Assembly: GCA_903856995.1 (NCBI GenBank)
Contig: CAIODK010000357.1
Span: 1-10,050, forward strand
Reading direction: 5' to 3'
DNA length: 10,050 bases
Source of the DNA: an uncultured Burkholderiales bacterium
Lineage (GTDB): Bacteria; Pseudomonadota; Gammaproteobacteria; Burkholderiales; Burkholderiaceae_C
Shown: positions 1 through 6,242 of the stretch, in pieces
Position numbering within the stretch: the first letter of the stretch is position 1
Layout of the letters: every line of letters begins with the position of its first letter
Notes under the pieces: model-generated
What the model saw: only the letters and a program-made list of their open reading frames with translations
Told to the model about the DNA's origin: nothing
Databases searched by the model: none
Translations under genes and position numbers: made by a program

Positions 1-725
1 AGGTGACCTTGGCGCGGTTGTGACCTAATTGCTCGACGTGAATATTTTTTGGTTTCAGCAAGTTCGTAAATTGGCTTGAGCCTCAGTTGTGGAGACGTGG
101 CGGAAAGATCGAGCTTTTTACGAAGCCAAGAAACATGCACATCCAGCGATCGGGAGAGCGCATCGCCTTCTCCGCCCCATACGTCTTGCATGAGACGCTC
201 GCGAGATACGGCTCGCTCATGATTTTCAAACAGAAGCAAGGCTAGTTTGAACTCTTTCTCAGACAAGACGACGCGTTTTTCAGAAAAACAAACGGAGTTG
301 TCCAGTTTGTTAAAGGCGTAGTTCAGCAGGGTACGTGATGTTTCTTGGTCGCTTCTATCTGGGTACGTGCGACGTAGTAGGGCGGCAATGCGGGCTAGGA
401 ATTCTTGCGGCCGCACTGGTTTGGTGCAGTAGTCGTCTGCGCCCGCGTTCAGCGCCTCGGTGATGTCTTGTTCATCCGTGCGGCTGGTCAGAAAAAGAAC
501 AGGCTCTTTCAGTCCGCGTACGTTGCGGATATGGTTGAGAACTTCCAAACCTGACATCCGAGGAACGCGCCAGTCAAGTACAAAAAGGTCAATCGTGTCA
601 CGGCCAATGGCTTTGACCATGTCTGCACCGTTGTGGAACACCTTGACCGAGTGGCCGGCGCCTTCAAGTAATTCGCATACGTGTTGGGCGAGGTGGGGTT
701 CGTCTTCTAAGAGTCCGATATACAT
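1..725 (-). CDS. OmpR/PhoB-family response regulator, partial (3' end beyond window)
   Basis: This is a two-component response regulator that presumably binds DNA once phosphorylated by a partner histidine kinase, which is not in the window. 241 codons are visible from an ATG at 725, with no stop before the edge. The receiver domain (about residues 1-115) has the acidic pair E7/D8, the phospho-acceptor D51 in VLDWRVP, T80 and the conserved K102 in the TKPV segment. The C-terminal winged helix (about 130-225) has a canonical recognition-helix region, SRSLDVHVSWLRKKL, at 191-205. The end is odd: family members usually close the wing with a P-x-Y-x-x-G-Y-R-L type hairpin, but here LKPIYEL is followed by a basic tail with no GYR. 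It starts 9 bp after the aroE stop, so co-transcription with aroE is plausible. No strong Shine-Dalgarno is visible. The target genes cannot be deduced. Confidence 0.9.
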   Translation of the reverse strand, partial: MYIGLLEDEPHLAQHVCELLEGAGHSVKVFHNGADMVKAIGRDTIDLFVLDWRVPRMSGLEVLNHIRNVRGLKEPVLFLTSRTDEQDITEALNAGADDYCTKPVRPQEFLARIAALLRRTYPDRSDQETSRTLLNYAFNKLDNSVCFSEKRVVLSEKEFKLALLLFENHERAVSRERLMQDVWGGEGDALSRSLDVHVSWLRKKLDLSATSPQLRLKPIYELAETKKYSRRAIRSQPRQGH

Positions 726-734
726 GAATTAATT

Positions 735-1571
735 CTAGAGCGTCTGAGTCACTATGTGGCGTAATTCGGGGGTGACGTCAGGCATCACACTGAACCAGGC
801 ATGAAAGGCTGGGCGGGCTTGGTGGAGCAGCATGCCGAGCCCATTGACTGTGGTATTTCCACGCAAACGCGCTGCGGCCAATAGGGGTGTTTCAAGCGGG
901 ACATAGATCGCATCAGAGACCAGGGCGGACGTGGGTAATTGCTCTAGTTGAAGGTCAAGTGCTGTTTCGCCGTGCATACCTTGGTTGGTTGTGTTCACCA
1001 GCAAGGATGCCCCGTTCAGGACTGCGTGACGTTCGCTCCAGTCAAAGGCAGCCACGGGTGCGCCGAATTCTTGCGCGAGGGCCTCGGCTTTGCTGCGGGT
1101 TCGGTTGAGAATTCGGATCTCTGTTGCGCCAGCATCCATGAGGCTGACCACAATGGCGCGTGCTGCGCCACCAGCGCCCAAGATGACAGAAGGCCCAGCA
1201 TCTGCGCACCAAGTGGGTTGAGCCTCTCGCAGGCTTTGTATGTAACCAAAGCCATCGTTGTTGAATCCGTGCAACGCCCCATCGGGTCGTACCACGATGG
1301 TGTTGATGGCGCCCATGCGTTGGGCCAGCGGGTCAACCCAGTCCATGTATTGCATGGCTTCGACTTTGTGTGGAATGGTGATGTTGCAACCCGCAAGCCC
1401 TAAAGCTTGAAGACCCCGTATAGCTGCTTCTAGGTTGCGTGGCTCAACGGGGAATCGTCCGTAAGCACCACTCAAACCGTGGTGGTGAATCCAGTGGTTA
1501 TGAATGACAGGGGAGCGTGAGTGAGCCACAGGCCAACCCATGACGCCAGCCATGATGAATGTGTTGTGCAT
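735..1571 (-). CDS. aroE: Shikimate dehydrogenase (NADP+)
   Basis: Cytoplasmic enzyme that reduces 3-dehydroshikimate to shikimate with NADPH, the fourth step of the chorismate (aromatic amino acid) pathway. The protein is 278 residues, the usual length. Shikimate-site motifs are SRSPVIHN (18-25), NITIPHK with the catalytic lysine K69, and GFNNDGFGY with the catalytic aspartate D106. The Rossmann glycine loop GAGGAARAI lies at 132-140, and NRT at 156-158 fits an NADP-preferring AroE rather than the NAD/quinate-using YdiB type. The C-terminus has the expected GLGMLLHQA segment. The start at 1571 is the first in-frame ATG and gives the full N-terminal strand. A second ATG (codon 7) is possible, and neither has a clear Shine-Dalgarno. 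It is divergent from the bactofilin gene and is followed after 9 bp by the response regulator. Confidence 0.96.
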   Translation of the reverse strand: MHNTFIMAGVMGWPVAHSRSPVIHNHWIHHHGLSGAYGRFPVEPRNLEAAIRGLQALGLAGCNITIPHKVEAMQYMDWVDPLAQRMGAINTIVVRPDGALHGFNNDGFGYIQSLREAQPTWCADAGPSVILGAGGAARAIVVSLMDAGATEIRILNRTRSKAEALAQEFGAPVAAFDWSERHAVLNGASLLVNTTNQGMHGETALDLQLEQLPTSALVSDAIYVPLETPLLAAARLRGNTTVNGLGMLLHQARPAFHAWFSVMPDVTPELRHIVTQTL

Positions 1572-1784
1572 GGTGAGTGAGAAAATTAGACGAGCAATGG
1601 TAGGTCAATGCGTCGGTATGGTTAAAGGCTGGGTTCTAAAGTTGCTTATGAGTTAGGAAGCACATTCAAAAAATACGCTAAGTGGTTGCGGCAAATGAAG
1701 TTTTTTTAACAAATAAACAACAATAAATTCGATTGAGCGTGAGTTTTGGTAGTTTGTTTGCTAAAATTTAGATAAGGAGACCCT
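1572..1784. promoter_or_regulatory. Divergent AT-rich intergenic region between aroE and the bactofilin operon
   Basis: This 213-bp spacer separates two genes transcribed away from each other, so it should hold both promoters. The right half is very AT-rich, with a run of T at 1701-1707 and A/T tracts to about 1730. An extended -10-like TGCTAAAAT lies at 1759-1767, but the implied leader would be only about 10 nt and no good -35 sits 17 bp upstream, so it is weak. A TTGAGC at 1733-1738 could be a -35 but has no matching -10. No convincing promoter was seen for aroE, and no open reading frame or RNA gene was recognised. Confidence 0.4.
1774..1780 (+). promoter_or_regulatory. Ribosome binding site of the first bactofilin gene
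   Basis: AAGGAGA lies 4 bp before the ATG at 1785. It is the strongest Shine-Dalgarno sequence noted in the window and fixes that start. Confidence 0.8.
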
Positions 1785-2156
1785 ATGTCTAATCAATCAG
1801 ATTCGCTCGAGAGTGTTGTTATCGGTGACGGCGTTGTTGTCAAAGGTACTTTCACTGTTCCTTCAAAAGCCATCATTAACGGTGTCATTGAGGGTGATTT
1901 AACTGCAGAAGAAGTTTTGATCGGCCCCACAGGCAAGATCACTGGCCGTGTGTCTGCCAAGGTCATCGATGTGCGTGGCCAACTCCATAACACCATCATT
2001 TCTGAAAAGAGCTTGATTGTTCGTTCCACCGGCAAGATCGCTGGCAAAGTTCAGTACTCAGAAATAGAGATTGAAAAAGGCGGCGAGATCGAGGGTACTT
2101 TGAGCCAGGACGCCAATGGCCCCGTGGTTCATGTAGGCGGCACTGCAGCCGTTTAA
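1785..2156 (+). CDS. Bactofilin (polymer-forming cytoskeletal protein), short form
   Basis: A 123-residue bactofilin (DUF583 family). Such proteins self-assemble without nucleotide into filaments on the inner face of the membrane and act as scaffolds for wall enzymes, stalks or polar complexes. Nearly the whole protein is the right-handed beta-helix core, seen as short repeated strands with regularly spaced glycines and valine/isoleucine pairs: VVIGDGVVVKGTF, INGVIEGDLTAEEVLIG, GKITGRVSAKVIDVRG, GKIAGKVQYSEIEIEKGG. The N-terminal tail is only about 10 polar residues and has no hydrophobic or basic membrane-targeting peptide. A strong ribosome binding site fixes the start. The gene lies 16 bp upstream of the M23 peptidase gene and is the first gene of the 1785-4419 block. 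Pairing with an M23 peptidase is a known bactofilin context, as in the ccmA/csd1 shape genes of Helicobacter; function in this organism is inferred. Confidence 0.9.
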   Translation: MSNQSDSLESVVIGDGVVVKGTFTVPSKAIINGVIEGDLTAEEVLIGPTGKITGRVSAKVIDVRGQLHNTIISEKSLIVRSTGKIAGKVQYSEIEIEKGGEIEGTLSQDANGPVVHVGGTAAV

Positions 2157-2172
2157 CTCGTAGCATTTCTCA

Positions 2173-3213
2173 ATGATGCGCAGAATGTTCACCGCTGCTC
2201 GCTTACTACCTGGACTGGTGTCCGGTGGTTGGACGCGCCAGTACGAAGATGCGCGCATCATTCTGGAGCAAAACGGTGATCTTCACTACCTGAATATCAG
2301 TGGTCGCATGCAGCGCTTTTTGGTGCGCAGTGGCATTTTGGTCACGGGTGTCATGATGGTTTCAATTGCTGTGTTGTTGACGACCAGTATCAGTTTGATG
2401 TTGAGTCGCTCCAAGTTGGAGCGTTCGCATGAAGAGGTCTACCGCGCGTTGCTGAGCAGTGCATCAGACTCCGAAGGTTCAGAGCAGTTGTCCATGAACG
2501 ATGAGCAAATGGTTTCATTGGCTCAAACGATTCGTGATCGCGATATGAGTATTCGTCGTTTCGTGGATACCTCCATGGTGGCGGTGTCGCAAGAAAACGT
2601 CAGTATGAAGTCTCAGCTTGAATCCTCGGGTTTGACTGAGAAAATCGTGAAGATCATTCAGCAAAATGCAGCCAATGGTGGTTTCAATTTAGAAGATGAC
2701 GTCAAGAGCAACCCCTTGCTGCGCGGGAAGGTGGCTGACGAATTGTCAACCAACCGTGGATTGCGCGAAGTTCTGTATGCCTTGCCTAGCGTCATGCCTG
2801 TCCCTAATTACAGCGTGACATCTGATTTTGGCGTGCGTCGTCATCCTTTGACAGGTCAAACGCACTTTCACACCGGTGTTGATATGTTGAGTCAGACCGG
2901 TGATGAAAAAGTTCGCTCGGTCAAGCCCGGTGTGGTCGTCTTGGCTCAGTTTCATACCCAGTATGGCAATACCGTCGTGGTTCGCCATACAAACGGCGTA
3001 GAGTCGCTGTATGCCCATTTGGCAAATATCGATGTGAAATTGGGTGACAAAGTCACTAACGAATCTGTGTTGGGCAACATCGGCAGTACAGGTTCTTCGT
3101 CAACAGGTAAGCACCTGCATTTGGAAATTTTGATTGGCGGATACCCCGTCAATCCACAAAAAGTTATACGGACGGCACAATATGTTCAACAAATCCAAAA
3201 CCAACAACGTTAA
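2173..3213 (+). CDS. Membrane-anchored M23-family (LytM/peptidase M23) peptidoglycan endopeptidase
   Basis: A 346-residue zinc metallopeptidase predicted to cut peptide cross-links in peptidoglycan from the periplasmic side of the inner membrane. A cytoplasmic N-terminus of about 52 residues is followed by one membrane span (about 53-77, LVTGVMMVSIAVLLTTSISL) and a charged, probably helical linker (about 78-205). The M23 domain (about 212-330) begins TSDFGVRRHPLTG. Zinc-site motifs are complete: HTGVD (H233 and D237), H282 in LYAHL, and HLH (H314/H316), so it should be active rather than a degenerate LytM activator. The cytoplasmic segment is unusual for a simple hydrolase; together with the flanking bactofilins it may be a docking region like that proposed for bactofilin-bound LmdC-type peptidases (inference). 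The start at 2173 has no clear Shine-Dalgarno, and a second ATG follows directly. The 3' end overlaps the next gene by 32 bp. Confidence 0.92.
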   Translation: MMRRMFTAARLLPGLVSGGWTRQYEDARIILEQNGDLHYLNISGRMQRFLVRSGILVTGVMMVSIAVLLTTSISLMLSRSKLERSHEEVYRALLSSASDSEGSEQLSMNDEQMVSLAQTIRDRDMSIRRFVDTSMVAVSQENVSMKSQLESSGLTEKIVKIIQQNAANGGFNLEDDVKSNPLLRGKVADELSTNRGLREVLYALPSVMPVPNYSVTSDFGVRRHPLTGQTHFHTGVDMLSQTGDEKVRSVKPGVVVLAQFHTQYGNTVVVRHTNGVESLYAHLANIDVKLGDKVTNESVLGNIGSTGSSSTGKHLHLEILIGGYPVNPQKVIRTAQYVQQIQNQQR

Positions 3214-3670
3214 TCTGACACCCCAAGAAACATCAATTCCCGATGTTGAAGAGGTGTTGGCAGAAGAGGTGCAAATGGATGAAGTTGACGATCAACCGAC
3301 CTATGCACCCGTTACAACAACACCGAGAAGCAGCATGATGGACATGATTTCAACCGCGGCAAGCAAGCCTTCAATTTTGAGCGAGGGCTTCTCGTTCCGT
3401 GGTGAGATCACAGCCAAAGGCGCAATTCACGTCGAAGGTGCTTTGAATGGCCAAATCCAAGTGGATGAACTCACCATTGGTGCGCGTGGCCAAGTTGAAG
3501 GTGTTGTGACTTGCAGTAGCTTGCACATCAAGGGCAAGTTCTCAGGGACTGCCACATGTAATGAGCTGATCGTCACCTCTTCCGCGACTGTGGATGGCCA
3601 CGTGGTTTACCAAACGTTGTCCGTTCAAAAGGGCGCATCGATCAAAGGCGAGCTGCTGCTGGTCAAGTAA
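3182..3670 (+). CDS. Bactofilin with N-terminal extension
   Basis: A second bactofilin of 162 residues. A tail of about 65 residues precedes the beta-helix core (about 65-160). The core shows the family's repeats: FRGEITAKGAIHVEGALNG, QIQVDELTIGARGQVEG, SLHIKGKFSGTATCNELIV, SVQKGASIKGELLL. The tail is acidic and proline/threonine-rich and looks disordered, but its first residues, MFNKSKTNN, resemble the short Met-Phe-basic peptides reported to bind bactofilins to the membrane. That supports the ATG at 3182; the frame is open further upstream to a TTG at 3134, inside the peptidase gene. A GGACGG stretch about 6 bp upstream may serve as ribosome binding site. The gene overlaps the end of the M23 gene by 32 bp in another frame, suggesting translational coupling. 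It is only moderately similar to the first bactofilin, so the two are diverged paralogues and not a recent copy. Confidence 0.9.
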   Translation: MFNKSKTNNVNLTPQETSIPDVEEVLAEEVQMDEVDDQPTYAPVTTTPRSSMMDMISTAASKPSILSEGFSFRGEITAKGAIHVEGALNGQIQVDELTIGARGQVEGVVTCSSLHIKGKFSGTATCNELIVTSSATVDGHVVYQTLSVQKGASIKGELLLVK

Positions 3671-3702
3671 TTCACTGAATCGGCATCCAGCACGCTATCT
3701 TT

Positions 3703-4419
3703 ATGAGCTCAGCAGAACTCTTTATCAACGGTGAGTTGCTTCGACTAGGTCGCGAAACCCGTGGTTGGTCTTTAAACGATATGGCCACCCGCTCTTGCAT
3801 GTCGGTCAAGCAGATCCGTCAGTTGGAAGAGGGCGGTATGAGCTGTTTTTACAGCGAGGCCGTCAAATTAACCGCTGCCAAAAAAGTGGGCGTTTTGCTT
3901 GGCGTTTCATTGGATGCCCTGTTTGCACGCGAACCCGAACCAACGCCAGAACCTGAGTCGATTCCAGAAGATGCCGACATGCAAGACAAACCCGTTGCAG
4001 ATGTTGAAGTCACTGTTTCTGTGGACACGGCTCCAGAATCGGTGATCGATCAACTTGATGCCGTAGTCCACGCTGTCGTTCCTGAGAATCCGTCGGAGCC
4101 CAAAACCAAAACATCTCTGTGGGTGATCGTGGCATTGTTTGCCGTAGCTTTGGGCGTGGCTGCCTACATGCAACCCAAAGAGGAGCCTGTGGCAGAGCCA
4201 GCACCTCCATTGTTGGTGGTTCCTTCTGAGTCTGATGCACCTGCGAGTGCGGCAGAAGGCGTTGCTTCTTCTGCATCTGCTGGCGTAGAGCCTGTCGTTG
4301 CACCCGTAGTCAACATACCTGCCAGCTTGCCACGGGTCGTAGTAAGACCCGCCAGTGCTGCAGCCACAGCACCTGCTGCAGCTGCAGCGTCGGTCGCAAG
4401 CGCAACCAAAGCGCCTTAA
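3703..4419 (+). CDS. HTH-transmembrane protein, RodZ-like with short low-complexity tail
   Basis: A 238-residue protein with the layout of the cell-shape protein RodZ but without its folded C-terminal domain. Residues about 8-76 form an Xre/RodZ-type helix-turn-helix (LLRLGRETRGWSLNDMATRS, then VKQIRQLEEG, then a helical SEAVKLTAAKKVGVLLGVSL). An acidic Pro/Glu linker (77-136) follows. One membrane span lies at about 137-156 (SLWVIVALFAVALGVAAYM), and a tail of about 80 residues is rich in Ala, Pro, Val and Ser. An inside-HTH, outside-tail orientation is inferred. In RodZ the HTH contacts the actin homologue MreB; here the neighbours are bactofilins and a wall hydrolase, so it may link that scaffold to the membrane. 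It could instead be a membrane-bound regulator. The gene is 32 bp after the bactofilin with no visible Shine-Dalgarno, and ends 7 bp before the end of convergent hemH. Confidence 0.75.
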   Translation: MSSAELFINGELLRLGRETRGWSLNDMATRSCMSVKQIRQLEEGGMSCFYSEAVKLTAAKKVGVLLGVSLDALFAREPEPTPEPESIPEDADMQDKPVADVEVTVSVDTAPESVIDQLDAVVHAVVPENPSEPKTKTSLWVIVALFAVALGVAAYMQPKEEPVAEPAPPLLVVPSESDAPASAAEGVASSASAGVEPVVAPVVNIPASLPRVVVRPASAAATAPAAAAASVASATKAP

Positions 4420-4440
4420 GGTACTGTCAGTGCTTGGCGC
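4411..4440. terminator. Imperfect hairpin across the convergent gene ends (possible bidirectional terminator)
   Basis: GCGCC at 4411-4415 can pair with GGCGC at 4436-4440. After a 2-nt bulge, AAG (4418-4420) can pair with CTT (4433-4435). The structure covers both stop codons (TAA at 4417-4419 on plus, TGA at 4427-4429 on minus). There is no run of U downstream on either strand, so it is at best a weak intrinsic terminator. Confidence 0.3.
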
Positions 4441-5524
4441 CTAATGACAGCGCCTGCTCTCGACTGATAGCCAAACTCGAAGGCGTAGGGCCTTGTAAAG
4501 ACCAGCCTCCCATGTGTTCTTTGCTCAACCCATGTAGGCCTTGAATCCATGTCTCGCTGTCGTTCAAGCAAGGGATGTAGTGAAACACTTCGCCACCCGC
4601 ATGCAAATAGGCCTCTTTTGCTTCTTGTGAAATCTCTTCCAAAGTTTCTAAGCAATCGCTCGTGAAGCCTGGGCAAATCAAATCCACGCGTTTCACCCCT
4701 TGCTGGGCGAGGGCTTGCAGTGTGGGTTCGGTGTAGGGCTCCAACCATTTGGCTTTGCCGAAGCGGGACTGGAAGGTCACCATGTATTGAGATTTGTTCA
4801 GCCCCAACGCCTCACCCAATAAACGCGCAGTTTTGTAGCACTCGCAGTGGTAAGGGTCGCCTAGATGGAGTGTGCGTTCAGGCACTCCATGAAAGCTCAT
4901 CACCAAACGTTCAGGCTGACCATTTTCTGCCCAGTGTGTGCGCACGCGTTCTGCCAAGGCTTGAATGTAGGCAGGATGGTCGTGATAGTGGTTGATGAAG
5001 CGGAACTCAGGTAGCACACGGCTGTGCAAACCCCAGCTGTACACAGCATCAAACACACTGGCTGTAGTGGTACCAGAGTATTGGGGGTAGGCGGGCAATA
5101 CCAATACACGGGTGACGCCTTCAGCCTTGAGTTCATCCAGTCGACTGGCAATGGATGGGTTTCCGTAGCGCATGGCGTAGCGCACGGTGATGGCCTCACC
5201 GTGGGAGTTAAACACCTGTTGCAGGGCCTGCGCTTGTTTGTCCGTCCAAACCTTCAGCGGAGAGCCTTCGTCGGTCCAAATCGTGGCGTATTTGGCGGCG
5301 GATTTGGCTGGACGCACGCGCAAAATGATGCCGTGCAGGATGGCCATCCAAATTAGGCGGGGAATTTCCACCACGCGATGGTCTCCCAAAAACTCAGCAA
5401 GATAGCGGCGCACGGCACTGGCGGTGGGCGCGTCGGGGGTCCCCAAGTTGCAAAGCAGCACGGCGGTGCGCGGAGCTTGACCGTGGGTGAAGGGTGGTTC
5501 AGGGTTAAAAGCAGGTTTGAACAT
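4427..5524 (-). CDS. hemH: Ferrochelatase
   Basis: Inserts ferrous iron into protoporphyrin IX to make protoheme, the last step of heme synthesis, in the cytoplasm or at the inner membrane. From the ATG at 5524 the protein is 365 residues, typical for proteobacterial HemH. Family marks are LLCNLGTPDAPT (23-34), the YPQYSGTTTAS segment (146-156), the catalytic histidine H212 in SFHGVPERT, and the acidic cluster PGFTSDCLETLEEI with E293. The frame continues upstream to 5617, but the conserved part begins at about FKPAFNPEPPFTHGQ. An alternative ATG at 5548 has a better Shine-Dalgarno (GGAAAGG, 6 nt away) and would add 8 residues. The gene converges on the RodZ-like gene and diverges from the HAD gene with almost no spacer, so its promoter must lie inside the HAD coding region. 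Confidence 0.95.
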   Translation of the reverse strand: MFKPAFNPEPPFTHGQAPRTAVLLCNLGTPDAPTASAVRRYLAEFLGDHRVVEIPRLIWMAILHGIILRVRPAKSAAKYATIWTDEGSPLKVWTDKQAQALQQVFNSHGEAITVRYAMRYGNPSIASRLDELKAEGVTRVLVLPAYPQYSGTTTASVFDAVYSWGLHSRVLPEFRFINHYHDHPAYIQALAERVRTHWAENGQPERLVMSFHGVPERTLHLGDPYHCECYKTARLLGEALGLNKSQYMVTFQSRFGKAKWLEPYTEPTLQALAQQGVKRVDLICPGFTSDCLETLEEISQEAKEAYLHAGGEVFHYIPCLNDSETWIQGLHGLSKEHMGGWSLQGPTPSSLAISREQALSLGAKH

Positions 5525-5546
5525 GATGCGGTATTCTCGCCCAGCC

Positions 5547-6242
5547 ATGTTGAACCTTTCCAAAATACAAGCGATAACCCTAGACCTTGACGACACTTTG
5601 TGGCCCGTCTGGCCCACGATTGCACGCGCCGAACAAGTTTTGCAAGATTGGTTGTCGGAGCACGCCCCTCAAACCGCGCAATTGTGTGCGCAGGCAGGGG
5701 TGCGGCAAGCCATTCGTGCCGACATCAACCAGCGTCATGCTGACAAAGCACATGATTTCAGTTTCCTGCGCCGTGAGGCCATTCGCGAGAGTTTGCTGCG
5801 TGCGGGGGATGCTTCCCATTTGGCTGATCCAGCATTCGATGTGTTTTTTGCCGAACGTCAAAATGTGACGCTGTACGACGGCGTCTCGCAGGCGTTGGCG
5901 CGCTTAGCCGTACGCTACCCGTTGGTAGGGCTGTCCAACGGGAATGCCGATGTGTTTCGCACGGCAGCAGGCCCGTATTTCAAAGCAGCGGTCAGTGCGA
6001 GGGTGTTTGGTGTTGCCAAGCCTGATGTGCGGATCTTTCATGCGGCAGCGGCGGAATTGAATTTACCGCCTGACGCGGTGTTGCACCTAGGGGACGATGC
6101 CACATCTGATGTGATGGGCGCAATCAATGCAGGCATGCAAACCGCATGGGTCAACACACAAGGCCACTCATGGCCGCATGAGGCACCCCAACCGTTGACG
6201 GTCAGCCACTTAGCGCAGGTGTGCGATCACTTGCTGACCTGA
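5547..6242 (+). CDS. HAD-family hydrolase (YigB-like phosphatase)
   Basis: A 231-residue haloacid-dehalogenase superfamily protein, probably a small-molecule phosphatase. Motif I is DLDDTLWP with the nucleophile D13 and acid D15; motif II is S130 in LSNGN; motif III is K158 in KPDVRIF; motif IV is LGDDATSDVMGA with D183/D184 and D188. An alpha-helical cap (about 20-110) lies between motifs I and II, as in the YigB/HAD-IA group, some of which dephosphorylate FMN or a riboflavin precursor; the substrate here is unknown. The ATG at 5547 places motif I at the usual distance from the N-terminus. The frame is open back to a GTG at 5487, but those codons lie inside hemH and give an atypical extension. 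No Shine-Dalgarno is visible. The 3' end overlaps hpnE by 33 bp on the opposite strand. Confidence 0.88.
   Translation: MLNLSKIQAITLDLDDTLWPVWPTIARAEQVLQDWLSEHAPQTAQLCAQAGVRQAIRADINQRHADKAHDFSFLRREAIRESLLRAGDASHLADPAFDVFFAERQNVTLYDGVSQALARLAVRYPLVGLSNGNADVFRTAAGPYFKAAVSARVFGVAKPDVRIFHAAAAELNLPPDAVLHLGDDATSDVMGAINAGMQTAWVNTQGHSWPHEAPQPLTVSHLAQVCDHLLT

Noticed and set aside
460..732. Plus-strand 90-codon open frame
   Set aside because: It lies antisense to the receiver domain of the response regulator, and its protein is Ser/Arg-rich with no recognisable fold.
948..1403. Plus-strand 151-codon open frame
   Set aside because: Antisense to aroE, whose motifs are unmistakable; the translation looks like a shadow.
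1701..1710. Run of seven T as an intrinsic terminator
   Set aside because: No GC-rich stem precedes it, and both flanking genes point away from it.
3134..3181. Upstream TTG start for the second bactofilin
   Set aside because: It would add 16 residues encoded inside the M23 gene and bury the MFNKSK N-terminus; the ATG at 3182 fits the family better.
4340..4410. GCTGCAG-type repeat near the end of the RodZ-like gene
   Set aside because: It is explained by a low-complexity alanine-rich tail and is not an independent DNA repeat.
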